Assembly (NCBI GenBank): GCA_002375465.1
Contig: DFLT01000004.1
Location: forward strand, 1-64,000
DNA length: 64,000 bases
DNA from: Alphaproteobacteria bacterium UBA3612
GTDB lineage: Bacteria; Pseudomonadota; Alphaproteobacteria; Sphingomonadales; Sphingomonadaceae
Direction: 5' to 3'
The notes below the pieces were generated by a model that worked only from the letters and a program-made list of their open reading frames with translations, did no database searches and was not told the DNA's origin. Positions 25,030-32,799 of this stretch are shown here, piece by piece. The position numbers and the translations under genes were made by a program. Numbering within the stretch: position 1 is the first letter of the stretch; each line of letters opens with the position of its first letter.

Positions 25030-25926
25030 CTATTCGGCAGCCTGGGCGTGAGCGGCGACGTCATTGTCAGGCAGGCGTTCGTCCTCGGACAACGCAGTGG
25101 TATACGCCCACTCGCCCGGGGGCGGCGGGTTCGTGATTCCGAATTCTTCGCGAATATCGCTTAGCTGGCGGTCAAGCATATCGCGGAACGGGATGAGGAA
25201 TAGGGGGTGCTTCCAGTTCGCGCCCTGCGCCGCACCAACCTGCCGCGCCTTCACTTCGATGGCGTAGCTTTCAGGATAGTGGAGCCCGCTCTTCATCATC
25301 GTCTTCGCCTTGAGATAGGCGCCCGTGCGATTGAAGAAAGCGGCGAGTTCAGGAACGAAATAATTGTAGACCGCCACCTCGTTCGCTTCGAGCAAGGCGA
25401 TCTCACCGGCGTGATTTGTCTCGAAACCGGTGATCATATGTTCGATATCGTGCGAGTGGGTGCGCTCTTTCTGGTAAAAATCGAAGTCGTTCTCGATCTT
25501 TAGTCCCTGGTAAAAGAAGTCCATATTGTAGGGCGAGTTGACGACGAAATCGTGCACCACCTCCTTCAGCGTGCCCGCTTTGGGATCCTCAAGTTCCTCC
25601 GGTTTGAAGAGGGAAACCTTGCGACCTTCCAACCAGGCTTTGAATTCCGGCAGCCGCTGCTTTTCTTCCTCGAAAAGCTGGAAGATCCGAGGCCAATCCT
25701 CGTATTTCATCAAACATTTCACAACGTGCGGAATATAAGCCGTCGATGGCAAGTCCGGACCATTGCGGCGGAGCATTTCCTGCGCGATCAGGTCGCGCAG
25801 TTCCGGATCGTTGAGGTATGGCGAGGAGCTGATCAAGACAGAACTCTGGGTCTCGTGATGAACCTGCCCTTGATTGAAATAAGCCACATCGGCTTCGCTG
25901 ACACGAGATGCGATGTTGTCCGTCAT
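25030..25926 (-). CDS. Coq4-family protein
   Basis: This 298-residue protein carries the exact Coq4 zinc motif HDxxH-x11-E: His159, Asp160, His163 and Glu175, in SHDIEHMITGFETNHAGE. Coq4 acts in ubiquinone biosynthesis in eukaryotes and some bacteria, at the C1 position of the ring. Here no other ubiquinone gene is nearby. It lies between amidohydrolases and a TonB receptor and carries a promoter-like element shared with the amidohydrolase gene, so a role in this catabolic island is also possible. A hydrophilic tail (PPPPGEWAYTTALSEDERLP) is an addition to the core fold. GAAGGATATG gives the ATG at 25926 a ribosome binding site. Confidence 0.85.
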   Translation of the reverse strand: MTDNIASRVSEADVAYFNQGQVHHETQSSVLISSSPYLNDPELRDLIAQEMLRRNGPDLPSTAYIPHVVKCLMKYEDWPRIFQLFEEEKQRLPEFKAWLEGRKVSLFKPEELEDPKAGTLKEVVHDFVVNSPYNMDFFYQGLKIENDFDFYQKERTHSHDIEHMITGFETNHAGEIALLEANEVAVYNYFVPELAAFFNRTGAYLKAKTMMKSGLHYPESYAIEVKARQVGAAQGANWKHPLFLIPFRDMLDRQLSDIREEFGITNPPPPGEWAYTTALSEDERLPDNDVAAHAQAAE

Positions 25927-25954
25927 ATCCTTCTCTCCCCTAGTTCGAAACTAC

Positions 25955-25990
25955 GCTCAGCGGTAATTTTCTTATACCCTATACTTATAC
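25955..25990 (-). promoter_or_regulatory. Candidate promoter/operator of the Coq4-family gene
   Basis: On the minus strand the order is TATAAG, then TATAAGAAAAT, then GCTGAGC, which matches 20843-20870 upstream of the amidohydrolases apart from a few inserted bases. The 3' edge is about 30 bases from the ATG. This suggests shared regulation of the two units. Confidence 0.4.
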
Positions 25991-26183
25991 CTGAGTGTCG
26001 AGCCGGTGACAACCGGAAGTTACGCTGATGGCCTTGCGGCCATCGCCACTTGCCGGGCTTGATCGTGATAAATGCGAGGCGCCGATGCCGCGCCTCCACC
26101 TCACGGTCAGGACGGCTTGCCCTTCAACTCCCGCAATGTCCTACCTCTGGTGGGCACGCGAACGAGGATGGGCTAACCGGTTG

Positions 26184-28673
26184 TCATCCGCTCGCGCGAT
26201 CAAAACGCAGCTGTGACCTCAAGCCCATACTGACGGCCGCGCAGGCTGGTTCCGGTGAGCGAAAGGGTCGGCGCTCCAAATTGAATCGGGTCTCGTTCGT
26301 AAGATTCTTGCCAAAGGCAGAGATCGCGACGCTACCGCCTCCGAAATCAATCGCTCCGACCCCGATTCGTCCATCGACCAGCCAGTAGGAGGGCTGCTTT
26401 CGACTGTCCTCGAGAGGCGACAGCGTCTGACCGGTCGGGTCGCCCAACAGGTCCAGGATCGGCGTCGAAACCAGGAAATAGGATCCGCGATAGCTTGCAC
26501 CAAGGCGTGCGAAGAAGTTTGCACCATTGGCAAACGGGTCGCTCTCATATGCGGCCTCGACTCGTCCCGTCCATTTGGAGTTGTACGTAGTTGTCGCAAC
26601 ATCGGCGACATCCACGCCATTTAGAATGAAAGTCTTGTAGTCGAGATCGTTGTAGCCGATGTTTCCGGTCAGTACGAAGCCATAGAATGGAACAACAGTG
26701 GTTTCGATCTCGAAACCTTTCACTTCAGCCTCGCCAGCATTGTCGAATGTCTGGCGCCCGTTGATGAAGTTTTGCGTTTGTAGGTCAGTGTAATCAGAAT
26801 AGAACGCGGCTGCGTTGAACCGTAAGCGATCGTCGAACAGCTGCGATTTCAATCCGATTTCATAAGACGTCAGGCTTTCCGGATCATAGGGAATGCCCGA
26901 CAGGATGCCGCCCGCGACATAGCCCGTGGCAATCTTGGCGTATGCCAGGATGTCCCTCACGGGCTCCCAGTTCACGATCGCGGTATAATTGAACTTCTCG
27001 AAGCTCTGTTTGTAAGTGCCAAGGCCCAGCACAGTTCCTTGCGCTCCTGCGACCTCGGTGATGTTTGTCTCTCGGTCATCCCACGTATAGCGCGCGCCGA
27101 GCGACACGTCGAAGCTTGGCGATAGCTTAAACGTGACCTGCGTATAGATTGCAACGCTGTCATTGATAGAATCGCCACGCGTGGTGCCGCTGCCAAATGT
27201 GCCATCAAGACTTGGATTAACGGTTTCAGGCACGCCATCGCCGTCAAAATCGTAAGAGCCAGGGGGCAGGCCCGGGATCAAACCGACCTGCGACCCGTCA
27301 ACGATGACGCCGTTATCGACGGGCTGGTAGATACCCAAAACGTCGGTTGCCGGACTATCTTCGTGGAAAAGGAAGACGCCGGAGGTCATGTCAAAGAAAT
27401 CGCGCTGCATCTGGATCTGGAATTCGTTCGAGACCTGCCACTGCTCCGTCGCGCGCGATGTCAGGAGCGTGAAGAATTGGTCATTGGGTCCGGGAGCGTT
27501 CGCCGCATCGAGAACCCCGCCGATGTTTCCCGTCAACAGGTTCTGCAACTGCGCGGTGGTGAACAGCAAGCCGCCCGAGGAGGCCAGATCGTTGATATAC
27601 GGATCTTGCCTGAATTTGCGATAGGCAGCGATATTCTTGATAGTTGCGAAGTCGGTGGGGATCTCCACCGTCAGGCTGTGCCCCTGGGCAACGATATGCT
27701 CGTTGCTCGTAGCATTGAATACCGGGTTGAGGCGATCGCCGTCCGGCGAGAAATTATACCGATTGCCGGGGGGCTGAAGAGAGAGAATTCCGAGAAGCAG
27801 ATCCCCGCCAGGTTCAGGAAGGGGGCCAAAGGTCTGGGATGGCTGTGGCGACCCATTCTGATCGGTATAATCGAATTTATAGTCTGCAGTTACTGGGCCA
27901 AAATCACCCCGCAATGCTACCTGCACGCCATCCACGTTGCGCGTGCCCAACTCATTCGCAAAGGTCAGAACGCCGAAATCTTCGGCGCGGGGACGAAGGT
28001 CAATGGTCTGTCCGCCAAGCGCGTTATCGACGTAGCCGCCGATTTCGTCATGGAGGTATGACACACGAAGCGAAAACGGTCCGAACTGTGGCAGATCGGC
28101 GCTTATCTTACCGCGCCAGGCGTCAAAGTTTCCATAGGATATCGAGCCCTTGACCCCAAGAGAACCCGAAGGAGTTGCGGTGGTGATCGAAAGGGCGCCG
28201 CCAGTGGCGTTACGACCGAACAGGGTGCCTTGTGGGCCGCGTAGCACTTCGATTCGCTGAATATCGGCCAGGTCGAACAGCGCGCCGACGGTGCGGCCGA
28301 CATAGACGCCATCGACATAGACGCCGACCTTGGGATCCACCGCGTTGTTGCTGGTGCCCGAGGAAATGCCGCGGATCTGTATGGTGGGGTTTGAGGGAAC
28401 CCCCGCCTGAGTGAAATTCAGATTCGGGACAAGGCCGGCAATATCGGCGCCGCTGGTAACGCGCTTGTCCCCGATCTCTTCCTCGCCGATCGCCGTCACC
28501 GCGACCGGCACGTCCTGCAGATTCTGCTCGACGCGCTGCGCAGTCACGACGATCTCCGTTAGGCCGGCCGGTCCGGCATCGGGCGCCACATCGCCCGTAG
28601 TCTGCGCCAGTGCTGGCACCGCCGCGAACGCGGCGGTGGTTGTCATCAAGGTCGTCACTGCCCTGTTACGCAT
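26184..28673 (-). CDS. TonB-dependent outer-membrane receptor with a 3' frameshift
   Basis: An 829-residue receptor. Signal peptide (MRNRAVTTLMTTTAAFAAVP to ALAQ), TonB-box-like and plug start (LTEIVVTAQRVEQNLQDVPV), RGI-x-SGT plug motif, and the barrel. The ATG 28673 has a GGGGAGGA ribosome binding site. The last ~30 residues (RRPFRSPEPACAAVSMGLRS onward) do not look like a barrel end. One extra base at about 26275-26277 would restore FNLGAPTLSLTGTSLRGRQY then GLEVTAAF and a stop at 26200-26202, the classic C-terminal strand ending in Phe. As it stands, assembly by the BAM machinery should be impaired. It probably imports the substrate of the neighbouring hydrolases, but the substrate is unknown. 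Confidence 0.88.
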   Translation of the reverse strand: MRNRAVTTLMTTTAAFAAVPALAQTTGDVAPDAGPAGLTEIVVTAQRVEQNLQDVPVAVTAIGEEEIGDKRVTSGADIAGLVPNLNFTQAGVPSNPTIQIRGISSGTSNNAVDPKVGVYVDGVYVGRTVGALFDLADIQRIEVLRGPQGTLFGRNATGGALSITTATPSGSLGVKGSISYGNFDAWRGKISADLPQFGPFSLRVSYLHDEIGGYVDNALGGQTIDLRPRAEDFGVLTFANELGTRNVDGVQVALRGDFGPVTADYKFDYTDQNGSPQPSQTFGPLPEPGGDLLLGILSLQPPGNRYNFSPDGDRLNPVFNATSNEHIVAQGHSLTVEIPTDFATIKNIAAYRKFRQDPYINDLASSGGLLFTTAQLQNLLTGNIGGVLDAANAPGPNDQFFTLLTSRATEQWQVSNEFQIQMQRDFFDMTSGVFLFHEDSPATDVLGIYQPVDNGVIVDGSQVGLIPGLPPGSYDFDGDGVPETVNPSLDGTFGSGTTRGDSINDSVAIYTQVTFKLSPSFDVSLGARYTWDDRETNITEVAGAQGTVLGLGTYKQSFEKFNYTAIVNWEPVRDILAYAKIATGYVAGGILSGIPYDPESLTSYEIGLKSQLFDDRLRFNAAAFYSDYTDLQTQNFINGRQTFDNAGEAEVKGFEIETTVVPFYGFVLTGNIGYNDLDYKTFILNGVDVADVATTTYNSKWTGRVEAAYESDPFANGANFFARLGASYRGSYFLVSTPILDLLGDPTGQTLSPLEDSRKQPSYWLVDGRIGVGAIDFGGGSVAISAFGKNLTNETRFNLERRPFRSPEPACAAVSMGLRSQLRFDRASG

Positions 28674-29118
28674 ATTGATCCTCCCCAATATCCGTGAGTG
28701 AGCTCGCAATTCCCGTCGCACGCTCCACAGTGGGCGCGGATCGAGCAGGGTTTTGCGAAGGAAAACGGATTTTTTGCGATCCGGCACATTGGCCGGATGT
28801 TGGCTGTCACTCCCCCTGAAACGTTACCCTCGTCTCGATCGCGAAGGTTTTCGTCTGCCAGTGAATTTCTCTAAGGCATTTTGGAATACCGTCAAGCGAC
28901 GAAATGCGTACAGAACACTTCTCAAATTAAGTAAGTGAAAGACCGTGTTGTCATGGGGATGCCCGGGCGGGCGGGCTAATCTCAGCGCAGTCTTAGACGC
29001 ATATTGGGAGGCATCAACATGGCCCACGGCGGATGAGGCGCAGCCGACTTGGTTCTCGGGGCGGAAGCGCGTAAGCGCGGGCGATGACAGTCAAGAGGCA
29101 TATTGGCAACGCCCCGAA
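28674..29118. other. Divergent intergenic region between receptor and TetR genes
   Basis: This stretch holds the promoters of the receptor (leftward) and the TetR regulator (rightward). A perfect 7-bp inverted repeat, ATCCGGC at 28779-28785 and GCCGGAT at 28792-28798 with six bases between, has the size of a TetR-family operator. At 29001-29021 a leader ATATTGGGAGGCATCAACATG resembles the receptor's own translation start, but opens a frame of only five codons (to TGA 29034-29036). Confidence 0.4.
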
Positions 29119-29781
29119 ATGAGCAAGGTGATTAAGAAGTCGAAGCGCGGCCGGCCGCGCAGCATATCGCACGATCACATTCTTGAGACTGCAATCGCGC
29201 TGACCGAGCAGCAGCCGGGCGTGCCCGTTTCCCTGGCCGGGGTGGCACGCGCAGTAGGCATGACGCCGATGGCGATCTATACCTATTTCGACAATAAGGA
29301 CGCGCTGCTGCAGGCGCTGACCGACCGGATGCTTGCCGGTCTTGATATTACTGCACTGGAGGCCGAACCGCCCGTCGAGCGCGTAATGGCATGGGCTCGG
29401 CTGGTCCGCAGCCATTTCCAGAAACGCCCCCAGCTGATCGATATGCTGGTTTGGGAGGGCGGGCACGGTTCGATCGCGTGGATGAACCGTTCGGCGCCCC
29501 TTGCGACCGCGTTGACCGAACTAGGGTTTCAAGGGGACGAATTGGCGCGTTCACTGTCTTGGTTGTGGAATTCGATCATGGGCATGATCCACAACGAATT
29601 GCGCGTTCGCGACGAGCAACAGCAGATTTCCAGCGACGAGATCGCGGCCATCGACGCACCGATGAGAGAGATCGTGCAGGACATCCAGCGCATGTCATCC
29701 GAACAAGACAATGCGGATCGCGCGTTCGATTTCGAACTGGCCAGGATCCATGACGCGCTGGTGACGATGACGGAAAGCTAG
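29119..29781 (+). CDS. TetR-family transcriptional regulator
   Basis: A 220-residue regulator. After a basic N-terminus (KKSKRGRPRSISHDHILETA) comes the helix-turn-helix (VSLAGVARAVGMTPMAIYTY-FDNKDALL, about residues 38-65) and an all-helical ligand domain. ATG 29119 sits just before the basic arm. The upstream frame is open but dissimilar, and the ribosome binding site is poor. Divergent placement from the TonB receptor suggests it represses the receptor and perhaps the flanking hydrolases. Confidence 0.9.
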   Translation: MSKVIKKSKRGRPRSISHDHILETAIALTEQQPGVPVSLAGVARAVGMTPMAIYTYFDNKDALLQALTDRMLAGLDITALEAEPPVERVMAWARLVRSHFQKRPQLIDMLVWEGGHGSIAWMNRSAPLATALTELGFQGDELARSLSWLWNSIMGMIHNELRVRDEQQQISSDEIAAIDAPMREIVQDIQRMSSEQDNADRAFDFELARIHDALVTMTES

Positions 29782-29971
29782 GCCCGACCGCTAGAGGTGG
29801 GGTTAAGTTAGAATTCCGGCAATTTTGACCGCCCAAGGCCTGGCCTAAGACGGCATGACAAAGCGACAAGGTCGTTCGGGAAGGTCAGCTGCGTAAATCG
29901 TCCATTTCGTCCCGGTTTCAAGCGTTGGCCTTTTTCCTCCCTGTGTTTTCTATTGCATCGCTTGGATCTTA

Positions 29972-32311
29972 TCATCGCACCAACGGCCCAAATAAGATGG
30001 CGTTGAAGATCAGCTGATGCAAATGCGTCCACTGGTTACGCAAATTCGGATCCTCGGCGAACATGATGACCCGCCCTTTGCCTATCGTTTCGGTCATCAG
30101 GAAATCGGTTCCGGCGAGTTTGGCTTCGTCCTCTTCGAGTAGATATCCTGCAACATTCATCGCGCCCGCGTCCACATATGAAAGGACCGAACGGCCAGCG
30201 TCGCCGGCGGAGAACAGCCGGGTGTTTCTGGAAAGGACGTGGAAGTTGGACGGATAACCGGCGGTCAGCGGCGATTGGTTCCGGGCCTCAACTCGCAAGA
30301 TCGCGCCCGGCGTCTCTTTGGTCAAGCCTAGCGATTTCGTGCTCGTCAACTCGCCGCCCTCCCCAGATGCAAAGGCGGTGCCGCCCTTGACGGTGATCAG
30401 CGTGCCCCCGCGCGCTACCCAGTCCTTCAGGTGCTGGGTGCCTTCCTTTCGGAAATACCATTCGTAGGGTTTGCCACGGATTTCCCCGCGACGAACGCTT
30501 TGTCCGCCATCCGGGATGATGATGGTATTGTACCGACTCAGGTCGGCCTCCGAGAGTTGCTGGGCAGTGATTGGCGTGAAGGGCAGACGGTACATTTCGT
30601 CGAAGAAGAAATAAAAGCTGCCCCACGCCGACGTATCCGTGCCGTCGCGGGTAAGCACTGCGACCGCAGGTTTGCCAACAGGCTGCATGCTGCCCGATCC
30701 CAGGTCCGAACCCTCTGACGAATACCCGGTCGACACAGCTTTGACCTGCACAGGAATCTCTTCCACGACGGCCTTTACAGTATCGTGGAAAGATTCGTCA
30801 TTGTCGGCCACCGGGGCAACGAAGGCGGCATCGTAGGAGGTGCCGTCCAGCACGGTGGGCCCTGGCTGCAGATAAAGGCTGACGCCGCTTTCGGCGAGGC
30901 GATACGCCGCTGCTGCATCAAGTGCGCCGCGATAGGGCCATACATATGCAAAGCCCGCCCTGCCGCCAGCTATCTCCCCCCGAAGCTTCGGGGGCTGTGC
31001 AACAGGTTCCGTCGGCACACGGGGCACGTCGTTCATCCAGTATCCGTCGATCCCGTACTGATAGGGAAGCGCCCAGACGGAGATGTCGTAGAAGACCGGG
31101 ATGGAGTGATATGGCTCCTTCTCCAGCACGGCGTTTGCCAATCGGCTGAGCGGCTGCTGCAGAGAAACCAGATACGTGCCTGCTGGAAAATCGTGGCGTT
31201 CCGTATTTTCGGTATAATATCCCTTTGCTCGTGGAGCCGAGAACGCTTCCGTCGTTCGCTGCACCTCTATGCCGTGGGCGAGCAGACTTTGGATGAACTG
31301 AGACATCTTGTTTGGGTCGTCATCAGGCGGAAAGGCGTAGGCCTTATGTTCGACATCGGGCACGCCGTTCATCGACGACCTGAAAAACTCGTAAAAGTCC
31401 CGATGCAATTCGGGTCGCTTCTCCACGGTCGTGTCGAGGTAGGACATGATGCCCGTGACGTGATGCTGTATGCGGTCGCGCAGGGTCAACAGGGAGCCAT
31501 CTTCCCGTTCCAGAACGAGGCCACCACTGCCAGCCGCCTGCTCGAAAAGTATCCCGATCATGCCATGATACTGGGTGTAGAGGGTATGCATGCCGAGAAA
31601 AGGCGAACCAAAGGACTCGCCTGAAAAATATTGCCAACCGCGCTCGTCGAACTGTTTACGCATGTCCTGCGCGTAGATTTCCCACCACTTCTTCAGCGTG
31701 TCATTGGGCAGGTTGGTGTTATAGGGTTCGGGATATGGCGGGAAAAAGAACGTTGATTCAGCGCCCATTTCGTGGATGTCCAGCGCGAGTTCCGGTCGCC
31801 ACTTTCTGATCAGTTCCACCTTGGCCCGGCCTTCGCGCATTTGCAGCGGTACCATGTCGCGATTTGGGTCGAGCTGATAATGGTTGGAATCGTTGCCGAC
31901 ACCCCAGGGCGGGTTGTGTTCGGCCGCGTTCGGATCGGATTTCGGAATGCGGCTGCGGACAGTATTGTACCAAGAGACATACCGGTCCCGCGGCGATGGG
32001 TTTTCGACGGGGATGATATAGGTCAGCACATTGTCGAGAATGCGCAGGGTTCGTGCATCATTGCCGGCGAGTAATTGATAGGCGGCAATTTGCATGGCCT
32101 CGACAGAAGAGGCCTCGCTGGTATCGATGGTCGAGATCATGACTGTGGCCGGCGTATTTTCAACGATGGCGTCGAGCTCTCCGCTACCTAGGGTGCGCGG
32201 ATCAGCCAGCTTGCTAAGGTTTCCCACATGAGTGTCCAAAGCCGCCAGGTTTTCCGGGCTGCTGACGATCAGCATGTAGAGTTTCTTGCCCTCGTAATCC
32301 TCGCGGCCCAC
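29972..32311 (-). CDS. M14-family metallocarboxypeptidase-like protein, 5' end damaged
   Basis: A 779-codon frame (GTG start) covering the M14 catalytic domain and a long C-terminal part. Family signs: LYMLIVSSPENL, IPVENPSPRDRYVSWYNT, and the third zinc-ligand block LALDIHEMGAESTFFFPPYP (His180, Glu181). Where active members have His-x-x-Glu, this protein reads IDTSEAS (Asp63, Glu66), so one zinc-binding histidine appears replaced. The GTG start lacks a signal peptide. A signal peptide and the first ~48 mature residues lie in another frame immediately upstream (32269-32508), pointing to an out-of-frame deletion. It is probably inactive unless the sequence is wrong. Confidence 0.8.
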   Translation of the reverse strand: MGREDYEGKKLYMLIVSSPENLAALDTHVGNLSKLADPRTLGSGELDAIVENTPATVMISTIDTSEASSVEAMQIAAYQLLAGNDARTLRILDNVLTYIIPVENPSPRDRYVSWYNTVRSRIPKSDPNAAEHNPPWGVGNDSNHYQLDPNRDMVPLQMREGRAKVELIRKWRPELALDIHEMGAESTFFFPPYPEPYNTNLPNDTLKKWWEIYAQDMRKQFDERGWQYFSGESFGSPFLGMHTLYTQYHGMIGILFEQAAGSGGLVLEREDGSLLTLRDRIQHHVTGIMSYLDTTVEKRPELHRDFYEFFRSSMNGVPDVEHKAYAFPPDDDPNKMSQFIQSLLAHGIEVQRTTEAFSAPRAKGYYTENTERHDFPAGTYLVSLQQPLSRLANAVLEKEPYHSIPVFYDISVWALPYQYGIDGYWMNDVPRVPTEPVAQPPKLRGEIAGGRAGFAYVWPYRGALDAAAAYRLAESGVSLYLQPGPTVLDGTSYDAAFVAPVADNDESFHDTVKAVVEEIPVQVKAVSTGYSSEGSDLGSGSMQPVGKPAVAVLTRDGTDTSAWGSFYFFFDEMYRLPFTPITAQQLSEADLSRYNTIIIPDGGQSVRRGEIRGKPYEWYFRKEGTQHLKDWVARGGTLITVKGGTAFASGEGGELTSTKSLGLTKETPGAILRVEARNQSPLTAGYPSNFHVLSRNTRLFSAGDAGRSVLSYVDAGAMNVAGYLLEEDEAKLAGTDFLMTETIGKGRVIMFAEDPNLRNQWTHLHQLIFNAILFGPLVR

Positions 32312-32508
32312 CGATGAAGCAACTTCTCGGTCTCGTAGAAGCTCGCAAATCGTTCGGGAGGTTCGAAGTCGAGCACGTCCTGTATCGTCGGGACATCGCG
32401 ATTATAGGTACTGTCCGGCACCCTGGTGTCTTGCGCCGCGGCCAAGCCCGGCATCAACTGCGCCCCCAGCAGGCAAAGCGCTGTTCCCAATAGCTTAAAA
32501 GGATGCAT
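32269..32508 (-). pseudogene. Detached N-terminal part of the M14 peptidase-like gene
   Basis: ATG 32508 opens a 79-codon frame with a signal peptide (LLGTALCLLGAQLMPGLAAA-QDT) and PTIQDVLDFEPPERFASFYE then TEKLLH, a typical start for secreted M14 peptidases. After LLH the frame leaves the family and stops, while the family sequence resumes in a second frame at VGREDYEGKKLYML. About 15-25 residues expected between LLH and VGRE are missing, so an internal out-of-frame deletion near 32311-32330 is likely. GGGGGAGG precedes the ATG. Confidence 0.7.
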
Positions 32509-32567
32509 GAACCTCCCCCTCGCTCTCGTGTCCCCTGTCTCCGTGTGCTACTATAAGCGTAAAACAT

Positions 32568-32583
32568 ATATGCGAAAGCATAT
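32568..32583. promoter_or_regulatory. Hairpin with GAAA loop in the promoter region of the M14 gene
   Basis: ATATGC and GCATAT flank GAAA, 60 bases upstream of ATG 32508, in an A/T-rich stretch that also has TATAAAAT on the minus strand. It could be an operator or part of the leader. Confidence 0.35.
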
Positions 32584-32799
32584 TTTATAATTTGGTATCG
32601 CCGGGGTGCTGAGAGCGCCTTAACTGGCACGGGGGTCGATTATTGTTTCTTGGCGGCAGCTCAGGTGAAAATGCCGCCCGCGACGAGAAATAAGCCGGTC
32701 GGTACTGAGGGCGGATCGCATTGATAACTCCGTTCAACACCATGTCGGAGCGTTGAATTTCATACGAAGCTGGGGCGCACCATTCACGAATGGCTGAAA

